From positions 248,001 through 312,000 of the forward strand of contig NZ_JADKYZ010000009.1 in the NCBI RefSeq assembly GCF_015354245.1: a stretch of 64,000 nt of DNA, in the 5' to 3' direction. Origin of the DNA: Diaphorobacter caeni. Its GTDB lineage: Bacteria; Pseudomonadota; Gammaproteobacteria; Burkholderiales; Burkholderiaceae_C. The position numbers were made by a program, and so were the translations under genes. The notes below the pieces were generated by a model. It had not been told where the DNA came from, made no database searches, and saw nothing but the letters and a program-made list of their open reading frames with translations. Positions 41,925 through 50,416 of this stretch are shown one piece after another. How positions within the stretch are numbered: the first letter of the stretch is position 1; each line of letters begins with the position of its first letter.

Positions 41925-42931
41925 CTCCAGTCAATCTCTCTGCCCCGTCCATGATCGACATACTGTCATCCGGCGCACTCAATCAAGTCCAGGACCTGGG
42001 ACGCAAGGGCCATATGCAGCAGGGCATCTCGCGCGGAGGCGCGATGGATGCCCCGGCATTGGCCGCAGCAAATTTGCTGGTAGACAACCCCCCCACGGCA
42101 GCGGGTCTGGAAATCGGCATGTTTCCATTTCGCGTGCGCTTCCGCCAGACAACGCGCTTCGCCTGCACGGGCGCCCATTGCGTAGTCCGCATCGACGATC
42201 GCGTGCTTCCTCCTTGGTGGTCTGCCGTGGCGCAGCCAGGGCAGACACTGACCATTGAGCCACCGCTGCTTGGCCTGCGCTCCTACCTGGCCATTGCTGG
42301 CGGCATAGACGTGCCCGTGCTCCTGGGATCGGCATCCACGGACAACAAAGGCAGTTTCGGCGGCTTCGAGGGGCGTGGTCTGCGACGCGGCGATGCGCTG
42401 CCGGTTGCAGCGGCGGCATCCTCGGTCATGCAGCCCCGGGAGTTTGGCTGCGTGCCAGCCAGGGTCGCCGCATTTTGGCAGCAGCTGCGGGAAGGCCGCG
42501 TGACGCTACAAGCCATTGCGGGGGCCGAGTACCCCTTGTTCACAGAGCAAGCCCAAGCCGCGTTCTGCGATCAGGATTGGATCGTGACCCGTGAGGCCAA
42601 CCGTACTGGCTTTCGTCTTGACAGTGCGAGCGGCGAACGGCTGGAGCTGCGGCACCCCGTGGAATTGCTGTCACACGGCATCTTGCCTGGAACCGTGCAA
42701 GTCCCGCCCTCAGGCAATCCCATTGTGCAGATGGCTGAGGCAAACACCTGTGGCGGCTATCCCAAGATTGCCACCGTCAATTCAGCGGACCTCTGGCAGT
42801 TGGCGCAAACGCCAGCAGGCGTCAGTGTTCGCTTTTCTCTCACAACGCTGGACAAAGCGATCGCTGAGGCACAAGCCCTGCAGCAGTGGCTGGTCAAGCT
42901 GCAAGCCGATCTTTCCCTGCTCAGGAGGTGA
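41921..42931 (+). CDS. pxpC: 5-oxoprolinase subunit C/KipA homologue (biotin-dependent carboxyltransferase domain)
   Basis: 336 residues from GTG 41921. The AHS2/KipA blocks are VQDLGRKGHMQQGISRGGAM, DAPALAAANLLVDNPP, PSGNPIVQMAEANTCGGYPK and IATVNSADLWQLAQT. It pairs with PxpB. Homologous to the second half of the urea carboxylase carboxyltransferase domain. Confidence 0.9.
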   Translation: MTPVNLSAPSMIDILSSGALNQVQDLGRKGHMQQGISRGGAMDAPALAAANLLVDNPPTAAGLEIGMFPFRVRFRQTTRFACTGAHCVVRIDDRVLPPWWSAVAQPGQTLTIEPPLLGLRSYLAIAGGIDVPVLLGSASTDNKGSFGGFEGRGLRRGDALPVAAAASSVMQPREFGCVPARVAAFWQQLREGRVTLQAIAGAEYPLFTEQAQAAFCDQDWIVTREANRTGFRLDSASGERLELRHPVELLSHGILPGTVQVPPSGNPIVQMAEANTCGGYPKIATVNSADLWQLAQTPAGVSVRFSLTTLDKAIAEAQALQQWLVKLQADLSLLRR

Positions 42932-43035
42932 TGCCCCGCGCCTCCGTGCCTTGCCTTCTTGTTGGTTTTTTTCTCTCTCTTCCTCACCGCCCGTCACGCA
43001 AGTGCCGACCTTTCTCGCCCACATGGAGTTCGATC

Positions 43036-44007
43036 ATGAAAGCCGTTCTTTCCGCATTCGTGCTTTGCACCGCATCACTGCTCTCCCCTCTGTCAGCGCA
43101 AGCATCGGACTTCCCGTCCAAACCGATCCGATTGGTCGTTCCCTATCCGCCCGGCGGAACCACTGATGTTCTGGCTCGCACCATGGGACAGAAGCTGTCC
43201 GAAGCCATTGGGCAGCCGGTGCTTGTCGACAACCGGCCTGGCGCCAGCGAAGCCATCGCCGCGAGCCTCGTCGCGAAATCGCCCCCCGACGGGTACACCA
43301 TCTTTCTGACCTCCATCTCGGGACTGGCTGTCAATCCCGGGCTGTACGGACGGACGCTGACCTACAACCCGCAGAAGGACTTTGCACCACTGATGTACGT
43401 GGGGAGAGTTCCAAGCATCATCGTGGTCAACCCCAAGCTGCCTGTCCAGAACATGCAGGAATTGCGCACCTATCTCCAAAGCGGCCCGGATCGGAGCTAT
43501 GCCTCGCCAGGCAATGGAACGACGGGGCACCTGGGCATGGAGATGTACAAAAAGGCGGTGGGCCTGAACACGACTCACGTTCCCTACAAAGGCGGAGCAC
43601 CTGCTCTGCAGGACATGATGGCGGGCCAGACGGACGTCATGATGGGCCTCATTTCAGAGGCCATGCCGATGGTCAAAGGCGGCAAGCTGCGAGCGCTTGC
43701 GGTGACGACATTGCAGCGTTCCCCCGCTTATCCAGACCTTCCCACAGTGGCGGAGTCGGGCCTTCCTGGCTTCGAGATGTTCTTCTGGTACGCCTTTGTC
43801 GCTCCTGCCGGCACGCCGCCCACCATCACCGCCGCACTGAACAAAGCGCTCAACCAGGTTCTGGTCGATCCGTCGATCCGCAGCAAATTCAACGAGCTGA
43901 GTATCGAAGCCGGTGGCGGTGCGCCGCAGAAGGTGACCGATCTCACGCAAACCGAATCAGTGAAGTGGAAAAAAGTGATCGACGACGCGGGCATCAAAGT
44001 CGAGTAA
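43036..44007 (+). CDS. Bug/TctC-family periplasmic binding protein
   Basis: 323 residues from the ATG at 43036 (GGAG upstream). Signal peptide MKAVLSAFVLCTASLLSPLS, cleavage near AQA-S, then FPSKPIRLVVPYPPGGTTDV. This is the second Bug protein in the island, again without TctAB partners. It lies between pxpC and the aminotransferase gene. Confidence 0.9.
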   Translation: MKAVLSAFVLCTASLLSPLSAQASDFPSKPIRLVVPYPPGGTTDVLARTMGQKLSEAIGQPVLVDNRPGASEAIAASLVAKSPPDGYTIFLTSISGLAVNPGLYGRTLTYNPQKDFAPLMYVGRVPSIIVVNPKLPVQNMQELRTYLQSGPDRSYASPGNGTTGHLGMEMYKKAVGLNTTHVPYKGGAPALQDMMAGQTDVMMGLISEAMPMVKGGKLRALAVTTLQRSPAYPDLPTVAESGLPGFEMFFWYAFVAPAGTPPTITAALNKALNQVLVDPSIRSKFNELSIEAGGGAPQKVTDLTQTESVKWKKVIDDAGIKVE

Positions 44008-44040
44008 TCACTCGTCCCGTTTTTTCAGAGGACTATGCAT

Positions 44041-45243
44041 ATGAGTTTCATCGCAACACGGCTTGGCGTCATCGCTCCGGCAGAGACCATGGAGATGGCA
44101 GCCCGTGCCGCCACCCTGCGCCGCCAGGGTCTGGACGTGATTTCGCTCTCTCAGGGCGAGCCTGACTTCAATACGCCGGAACACATCCAGCAGGCGGCCA
44201 TGCGGGCCATGCAGAGTGGCCAGACCCGCTATACGGAGGCCGCCGGTGTACTGGCGCTGCGCACGGCAGTAGCGGCCAAGATGCAAGTTGATCACGACCT
44301 GCACTACACAGCCGACGAAGTGAGCATCACGGCAGGCGCGAAGCAGGCCATCTTCAACGCCTTTTTCGCCACGCTGAATCCTGGCGACGAAGTGGTGGTA
44401 CCAGCGCCCTGCTGGGTCTCCTACCCCGAGATCGTCAAGCTCACGGGCGGTACCCCCATCGTCGTCGAATGCCCCCGCGAAGCGGGCTTCAAGCTCACTC
44501 CCGCGCAGCTGGAGGCCTGCATCACGCCGCGCACCAAGTGGCTCATGCTGAATTCCCCTTCCAACCCCACCGGCGCGGTCTATTCCAAAGAAGAGCTGGA
44601 AGCCTTGGGCACCGTGCTGCGCCGCCATCCTCAGGTCTGGGTACTGACGGATGACATCTACGAGAAGCTGATCTACGGCAGCGAGCCCTTTGCCAACATC
44701 CTGCAAGTGCTGCCGGATCTTCAGCCACGCACACTCATCATCAACGGCGTTTCCAAGGTCTATTGCATGACGGGCTGGCGCATCGGCTATGCCGTTGGAC
44801 CCCGTGAGCTGATCAAGGCGATGACCCTGATTCAGGGCCAAAGCACCAACAACGCCAACGCAATCGCCCAGGTCGCCGCCGTGGAAGCGCTGACCGGCGA
44901 TCAGTCCTGCGTGGACACGTTCCGCGCCGCGTTCCATGAGCGCCGGGACTTCATCGTTGACGCGCTGCGCAAGGTGCCGGGCTTGGAAGTGGATGTGCCG
45001 CAAGGGGCTTTCTACGTCTACGTTTCCTGCCGCGCGCTGATCGGAAAGCGCACGCCGCAGGGCCAGGTGCTGGCCACTGACAGGGACTTCGTTCGCTATC
45101 TGCTTGACGCGGCCCACGTGGCCGTCGTGTCGGGAACAGGTTTCCTCCATTCCCCGTACTTCCGCGTTTCCTACGCAGCAGGATTGGAACTGCTCGACAA
45201 GGCAGTCCAGCGTATTCACAAGGCAGTGTCCGTCTTGGAATGA
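44041..45243 (+). CDS. Class I/II aminotransferase (aspartate/aromatic type)
   Basis: 400 residues from the ATG at 44041, chosen over 44035 for spacing from AGAGGA. The blocks are SLSQGEPDFNTPEHIQQAAM, SPSNPTGAVYSKEEL, TDDIYEKLIYG, PLP-binding Lys239 in GVSKVYCMTGWRIG, and a substrate Arg in SPYFRVSYA. It would move the amino group from the ring-opened amino acid to a keto acid. Substrate unknown. Confidence 0.88.
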   Translation: MSFIATRLGVIAPAETMEMAARAATLRRQGLDVISLSQGEPDFNTPEHIQQAAMRAMQSGQTRYTEAAGVLALRTAVAAKMQVDHDLHYTADEVSITAGAKQAIFNAFFATLNPGDEVVVPAPCWVSYPEIVKLTGGTPIVVECPREAGFKLTPAQLEACITPRTKWLMLNSPSNPTGAVYSKEELEALGTVLRRHPQVWVLTDDIYEKLIYGSEPFANILQVLPDLQPRTLIINGVSKVYCMTGWRIGYAVGPRELIKAMTLIQGQSTNNANAIAQVAAVEALTGDQSCVDTFRAAFHERRDFIVDALRKVPGLEVDVPQGAFYVYVSCRALIGKRTPQGQVLATDRDFVRYLLDAAHVAVVSGTGFLHSPYFRVSYAAGLELLDKAVQRIHKAVSVLE

Positions 45244-45350
45244 AGACCCACGGCAAGCGGCCCTGCACGCCATACGGCGTGCGGATCGCATCTGTAAAAC
45301 ACCCGTCTCATGCGCTCGAGAACCGTGAGACGATGCAGGAGGAAATCACG

Positions 45351-46172
45351 ATGGAAACGGTACATTCGGCCAGCGTTCTGCGCGTCGATCTGAATTCAGA
45401 CATGGGGGAAGGCTTTGGTCCTTACCGAATGGGAGACGACGAAGGCATTCTTGAAGTCGTGAGTTCGGCCAATGTGGCCTGCGGCTTCCATGCAGGCGAC
45501 CCGGACATCATGGCCCATGTCTTTTCAACCGCCAAGGAGCGCGGCGTGGCCGTGGGTGCGCATCCTGGGTATGCGGATCGTTGGGGTTTCGGCAGGCGCA
45601 AGCTGCCGCACACTCTCGGTGAAATCGAACGACTGGTAGCCTACCAAGTGGGCGCCGCAATGGCGCTGTCGGCATACGCAGGCCACCCGATCACCTACGT
45701 CAAGACGCATGGCGCGCTGGGCAATCTGACGCAGACGGATCCGGACATCGCCGCTGCGGTGTGCCGCGCCGTCAAGGCAGTGGACCCCTCGCTCGCATGC
45801 TTGGCCATTGCACGTGGTCATCAGGTTCGCATCGCCCAAGAAATGGGGCTGCGCGTGTACTCAGAGATCTTCGCGGATCGCGCCTATACCGAAGAAGGAT
45901 TTCTGGTTTCTCGGCAGCATCCGAATGCGGTGCTGCACGACCCTCAGGCTGTGGCACAGCGTGTGGAGCGCATGGTCAGCAAAGGTGGCATCGAAACGGT
46001 GTCGGGCCAGATCCTGCCAACGCCCATCGATTCGATATGCGTGCACAGCGATTCACCCAACGCCGTCGAGATGGCGCGCCAACTCAGGATGGCGCTGCAG
46101 GCTGCAGGCATCGCCGTGTGTTCATTTACGGAGAGCGCCCCTCCACCCGTCACGCAGCGAGGTACACCATGA
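45351..46172 (+). CDS. pxpA: LamB/YcsF-family 5-oxoprolinase subunit A homologue
   Basis: 273 residues from the ATG at 45351, preceded by GGAGGAAATCACG. The family text is VDLNSDMGEGFGPYRMGDDE, SANVACGFHAGDPDIM, GAHPGYADRWGFGRR and YVKTHGALGN. PxpA with PxpBC opens 5-oxoproline to glutamate using ATP. Here it precedes biotin enzyme genes, pointing to a carboxylation-dependent version. Confidence 0.92.
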   Translation: METVHSASVLRVDLNSDMGEGFGPYRMGDDEGILEVVSSANVACGFHAGDPDIMAHVFSTAKERGVAVGAHPGYADRWGFGRRKLPHTLGEIERLVAYQVGAAMALSAYAGHPITYVKTHGALGNLTQTDPDIAAAVCRAVKAVDPSLACLAIARGHQVRIAQEMGLRVYSEIFADRAYTEEGFLVSRQHPNAVLHDPQAVAQRVERMVSKGGIETVSGQILPTPIDSICVHSDSPNAVEMARQLRMALQAAGIAVCSFTESAPPPVTQRGTP

Positions 46173-46633
46173 GCCATCTGGAGATGTTCGAGCCACTCGT
46201 CGCGTTGATGGACCGCTCCTCCTTGACGGAGCTGGAACTGCGCCATGCGGATGGCTGGCGCATACGCCTCTCCCGCGCTGCGCCAAGCGCCGCAACACCT
46301 GCATCCGCAGCACCCGCAGTTGCAGCCCGCCCTTCACAGCCTGCTCCTGCAGCGCCTTCTCCTGCCCCCACCGCCGCGCTCGTCACAACGAAAGCGGGCA
46401 TCGCAGGTATTTTCTGTGCGCGCCCTTCACCGGATGCACCGCCCTTCGTCAGCGTCGGCGACATCGTGCAGGAAGGGCAAACGCTGGCCATCATCGAGGC
46501 GATGAAGGTTCTCAACGCAGTGGAGTCCGACCGACACGGACGGATCGTGCGGATCCTCGCGCAGGACCAAAGTGCAGTGGACGCTTCGACGCCGCTGTTC
46601 GAGCTGGAGGCACTGGAGGTAATCCATGTTTGA
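46169..46633 (+). CDS. Biotin carboxyl carrier protein
   Basis: 154 residues. The N-terminal helical region (LVALMDRSSLTELELRHADG) and Pro/Ala linker are as in AccB. The C-terminal biotinyl domain has IEAMKVLNAV with biotin Lys113 and the typical FVSVGDIVQEGQTLAIIEAM context. It overlaps pxpA and the biotin carboxylase gene, so it is dedicated to this set rather than to fatty-acid synthesis. Confidence 0.92.
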   Translation: MSHLEMFEPLVALMDRSSLTELELRHADGWRIRLSRAAPSAATPASAAPAVAARPSQPAPAAPSPAPTAALVTTKAGIAGIFCARPSPDAPPFVSVGDIVQEGQTLAIIEAMKVLNAVESDRHGRIVRILAQDQSAVDASTPLFELEALEVIHV

Positions 46634-47990
46634 CTCAGTGATGATCGCCAATCGAGGCGAAATCGCGCTGCGCGTTGTGCGCGCCTGTCGCACGCTTGGC
46701 CTGACCAGCATAGCGATCCATTCGGAAGCCGACTCCGGCACCCGCGCAGTCGCCCTGGCCGACCGCGCTTTGTGCATCGGCCCGGCCGCGGCAGCAAAGA
46801 GCTATCTGAGCATTGACCACATTCTCGCGGCAGCCAAGCTCACGCAAGCGCAGTCCATCCATCCAGGATATGGGTTCCTGTCGGAGAACGCGGATTTTGC
46901 CGAGGCTGTAGAGAAGGCTGGATTGACATTCATCGGCCCTCCTTCGCATGTGATCCGTTTGATGGGCGATAAGGTCAGCGCCAAGCAAGCCATGCAAGCC
47001 GCCGGAGTACCTTGCGTGGTCGGCTCCGAGGGAGCACTGAGCGGCGATGCGGACGAAGCGCGCGCCATTGCCCGCTCCATAGGCTACCCGGTCATTGTCA
47101 AGGCCGCCGGCGGCGGCGGCGGACGCGGCATGCGTGTCGTCCAATCAGAGAGCGAATTGATGGATGCCATCGCATTGACGCGAGAAGAAGCCGCACGTGC
47201 ATTTGGCAATCCGGCCCTGTACATCGAAAAATTCCTGCAGCATCCACGCCATGTGGAGATCCAGGTACTGGCTGACTCTCACGGCAACGCGGTTTGGCTG
47301 GGTGCCCGCGACTGCTCGTTGCAGCGCCGCAATCAAAAGCTGGTGGAGGAAAGCCCGGCGGTTGGGATTGCTCCCGAAGAAATCCAAAAGCTGGGCGAGC
47401 AATGCGCGCGCGCCTGTCTCGAGATCGGCTACCGCGGTGCCGGCACCTTTGAGTTCCTCTACGAAGATGGGCACTTCGCTTTCATCGAGATGAACACGCG
47501 CGTTCAGGTCGAGCACCCAGTCACGGAAATGGTCACCGGCATTGACATCGTCCGGGAACAGATCGAAGTCGCTCGCGGCAAGCCCCTGTCCTTCACTCAA
47601 TCGGATGTGGTGCCGCACGGACATGCAATCGAATGCCGCATCAACGCGGAGGACCCTCGCAGTTTCACGCCGTCGCCAGGGGAAGTCACCCGCTGGATCG
47701 TACCTGGCGGGCCGGGCATTCGAGTGGAATCACACATGCATGCCGGAGCCACCGTTTCCCCGCACTATGACTCCCTGGTCGCCAAGTTGATCGCGCATGG
47801 GAGCACACGGCAAGAGGCAATGGCCCGGATGCGCACGGCTCTGGCCGAGTTCGAGGTGCAAGGTATTCATACCACGATTGCCTTGCATCGCGCCTTGATG
47901 GAAGAGCCCGGCGTCACCGAGGGGGGCTTTGACATCCACCACTTGGAGCGCTGCCTGGCGGCAGGCTTCACGCCAAAGGAGCAGGCATGA
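46626..47990 (+). CDS. Biotin carboxylase
   Basis: 454 residues. ATP-grasp biotin carboxylase with MIANRGEIALRVVRACRTLG, QSIHPGYGFLSENADFAEAV, VIVKAAGGGGGRGMRVV and FIEMNTRVQVEHPVTEMVTG. It carboxylates the carrier with bicarbonate and ATP. Length equals AccC. Overlap with both carrier genes suggests a stoichiometric complex. Confidence 0.93.
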   Translation: MFDSVMIANRGEIALRVVRACRTLGLTSIAIHSEADSGTRAVALADRALCIGPAAAAKSYLSIDHILAAAKLTQAQSIHPGYGFLSENADFAEAVEKAGLTFIGPPSHVIRLMGDKVSAKQAMQAAGVPCVVGSEGALSGDADEARAIARSIGYPVIVKAAGGGGGRGMRVVQSESELMDAIALTREEAARAFGNPALYIEKFLQHPRHVEIQVLADSHGNAVWLGARDCSLQRRNQKLVEESPAVGIAPEEIQKLGEQCARACLEIGYRGAGTFEFLYEDGHFAFIEMNTRVQVEHPVTEMVTGIDIVREQIEVARGKPLSFTQSDVVPHGHAIECRINAEDPRSFTPSPGEVTRWIVPGGPGIRVESHMHAGATVSPHYDSLVAKLIAHGSTRQEAMARMRTALAEFEVQGIHTTIALHRALMEEPGVTEGGFDIHHLERCLAAGFTPKEQA

Positions 47991-48412
47991 ACATCGAACA
48001 AGTCAGTCAGATCATTGAGCGGCTGGAGCGAAGCACCGTTGACGATTTCGAAGTGGAAGTCGACGGCTTCGTGCTGCGTGGTCATTTCAGTTCACGCGCT
48101 CCCTCCCGTAGCGACTCCAGTGAATGCCCGGCGGCCCTCTCGGTATCTTCCGCCAAGCCAGCCGCCCTCTCTGAAACCACCACGGTGAAATCCCCATCCA
48201 TGGGGATTTTCACCACTGTCCATCCATTGACACAGGCCACTTATTCGATCGACGCGGGGAGAAATGTGGCTGCCGAAGAAATTTTGGGCTTCATCATCCT
48301 GGGGTCAGCAATTCAGCCAGTTTTGGCGCCCAAGGCCTCAATACTGCACCGCAGCTTGGTCGAAGATAAACAGATTGTCGGATATGGGCAGTCGCTATTT
48401 GAACTTGGCTAA
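47987..48412 (+). CDS. Second carrier-like protein lacking the biotinylation lysine
   Basis: 141 residues. The N-terminal helix (VSQIIERLERSTVDDFEVEV), linker and C-terminal domain beginning KSPSMGIFTTVHPLTQATYS follow the layout of the carrier encoded two genes upstream. The expected EAMKM site is replaced by GFIILGSAIQPV, so it cannot be biotinylated there. The domain continues to a normal SLFELG end, so it is not truncated. It may be a structural or specificity subunit. Confidence 0.75.
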   Translation: MNIEQVSQIIERLERSTVDDFEVEVDGFVLRGHFSSRAPSRSDSSECPAALSVSSAKPAALSETTTVKSPSMGIFTTVHPLTQATYSIDAGRNVAAEEILGFIILGSAIQPVLAPKASILHRSLVEDKQIVGYGQSLFELG

Positions 48413-48457
48413 ATTCTTATGGTATCTGCACCCACTTATATCACCTAGACAAAATCC

Positions 48458-49366
48458 ATGAAAATACAAAAAAACATCCTCTTCATCTCTGCGATTTTTC
48501 TGACAACGGGTACATCCATTGCACAGAGCAACGATACCTTGGAAAAAATCAAAGCTTCAGGGTATATCACCCAAGGGGTACGCGACTCTTCTGGGGCATT
48601 GGCCTATACCTTGGGAAATGGGGTCTATACCGGATTTCACTATGACATTTGCACCAACATCATTCGCGATATTCAAAAACAACTTGGAATCCCTCAATTG
48701 GAGACCAAGTATGTTCTGGTGTCCTCAGCCAATCGCATTCCACTCGTGAAGAATGGCACCGTCGACATCGAATGCGGATCAACAACCAATAATTTGGCCC
48801 GCCAAAAGGAAGTATCTTTCGCCAGCACCCTTTATATCGAAGAAGTGCGGATCGCTGTCAGAGCCGATTCAAAAATCGCCTCGCTCGCCGACCTGAATGG
48901 AAAAACCATTGTCACGACCACAGGGACGACTTCTATTCAGACAATTCGCCAGAATAAGCGGGCTCAGAACCTCGACTTCCGTGAAGTCAACGGCAAGGAC
49001 CATTCCGACAGCTTCCTAGTGCTTGAGAGTGAGCGCGCCGACGCTTTTGTATTGGATGCGCAAGTTCTGGCTGGAACTATTGCAACAGCAAGAAACCCCA
49101 AGAATTTCAAAATCGTCGGCGAGTCGTTGTCGATCGAACCAATTGCCATCATGATCCGCAAGGATGACCCAGCCTTCAAAAAAGCCGTCGATGACAGCAT
49201 TGCTCGCCAAGTCAATGACAATACTGTGGCCAAGCTGTATGACAAATGGTTCATGCAGCCTATCCTGCCCTCCAATACTGCACTTAACCTGCCAGCATCT
49301 GCCGCCACAAAAGCCGCCTGGAAAAATCTCAACGACAAACCTGCAGAACACTACAAGACCAATTGA
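48458..49366 (+). CDS. Periplasmic amino-acid binding protein (glutamate/aspartate type), orphan
   Basis: 302 residues. Signal peptide NILFISAIFLTTGTSIAQS, then the family-3 binding protein pattern (TLEKIKASGYITQGVRDSSG, YVLVSSANRIPLVKNGTVDI, RADAFVLDAQVLAG). GltI-like. No permease or ATPase gene is beside it. The gene is visibly more AT-rich than the pxp genes, suggesting a different origin. Confidence 0.85.
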   Translation: MKIQKNILFISAIFLTTGTSIAQSNDTLEKIKASGYITQGVRDSSGALAYTLGNGVYTGFHYDICTNIIRDIQKQLGIPQLETKYVLVSSANRIPLVKNGTVDIECGSTTNNLARQKEVSFASTLYIEEVRIAVRADSKIASLADLNGKTIVTTTGTTSIQTIRQNKRAQNLDFREVNGKDHSDSFLVLESERADAFVLDAQVLAGTIATARNPKNFKIVGESLSIEPIAIMIRKDDPAFKKAVDDSIARQVNDNTVAKLYDKWFMQPILPSNTALNLPASAATKAAWKNLNDKPAEHYKTN

Positions 49367-49433
49367 CTTTTCAATTATTTTGTAGCAACCTAGTATTTAA
49401 TTCAGCCAGCCAAGAATTGGGTTTACGACGGAG

Positions 49434-50195
49434 ATGTCATTGATGCAGCTTGAGCCCCAAACCTTGGAATGGCTGGCACGAACACCAAGCCTCATGGAAG
49501 AACTGTTCGATGGATTACCTGATGTTCTTTTTTATATTAAAGACGTTCAGGGATGCTATCTTTGGGCCAACAAAACATTGATTGCCCGAAGCCACATCAG
49601 CAATCGCTCAGACATCATTGGCAAAACTGCTGATCAGCTATTTCCCGCGGCAGGCTCCAGCACCATGGCGCAAGATATGGATGTCCTTCAAACCGGACGT
49701 CCGATTCGAGAGGTCCTGAGGCTTTACCGCACCACCAAAGGGGAGCGATTTTGGTGTCTCAGCTCCAAATTCCCTCTGCTTGACGAATCCAGAAGAGTTG
49801 TTGGTTTGGCAGGAATGTCTCGCGATTTACCACGCCCCAACGAACGCCATCGGAGCTATCACCGTTTAGCGAAATTCCTGGAATTCATTGATCTGAGAAT
49901 TGATCAGCCCGTGAAGATTGCGGATGCCGCCAAGCATGCCTCGGTATCCATCGACACTTTGGGTCGGCTGGTTCTTGACGTTTTTCATGTCACGCCCAAA
50001 CAGTTGCTGATGAAGAAGCGCATTGACAAAGCCTGTCAACTGCTGGACGAAACAAGTCTTTCAATCACGGATATCTCCGGTGAATGCGGGTACTCAGATC
50101 ACAGCGCATTCACCCGCCAATTTCGCATTGCGACGCATATCACACCTGCCCAGTATCGAACCTTACTCAAGGGCGTTACACATCTCCACGGCTAA
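49434..50195 (+). CDS. PAS-domain AraC-family transcriptional regulator
   Basis: 253 residues. A PAS-like sensor is at about residues 20-130 (LFDGLPDVLFYIKDVQGCYL). Two HTH units of an AraC domain are at about 150-245 (DAAKHASVSIDTLGRLVLDV, ITDISGECGYSDHSAFTRQF). It probably senses a pathway intermediate and controls the following operon and perhaps the 24-bp operator sites. Confidence 0.85.
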   Translation: MSLMQLEPQTLEWLARTPSLMEELFDGLPDVLFYIKDVQGCYLWANKTLIARSHISNRSDIIGKTADQLFPAAGSSTMAQDMDVLQTGRPIREVLRLYRTTKGERFWCLSSKFPLLDESRRVVGLAGMSRDLPRPNERHRSYHRLAKFLEFIDLRIDQPVKIADAAKHASVSIDTLGRLVLDVFHVTPKQLLMKKRIDKACQLLDETSLSITDISGECGYSDHSAFTRQFRIATHITPAQYRTLLKGVTHLHG

Positions 50196-50317
50196 AAAGC
50201 ATTGGCTTCAACAGGCACACATTTTCCTTGCAAAAGAAGAATGGATGCGACCCCGACCATGTCACGCGGCATGCAGCCATGCCTTGACGAGATCCGCGTC
50301 GACACACTGCCATCCTT

Positions 50318-50341
50318 GACTATGCTGAATTCCGCAAGAAC
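50318..50341. promoter_or_regulatory. Second copy of the palindromic operator candidate
   Basis: GACTATGCTGAA and TTCCGCAAGAAC match the site at 31153-31176 at 19 of 24 positions, including the core TGCxGAATTCxGCA. It lies 76 bases before the quinone reductase start and downstream of the AraC-type regulator gene. Confidence 0.5.
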
Positions 50342-50416
50342 TGGTGGGCCAATTTGACTATCTCAGAGCACCTTTATTTCCGAGAATTGTCCGTATCTCT
50401 CAAAAGGGTCTTCACC

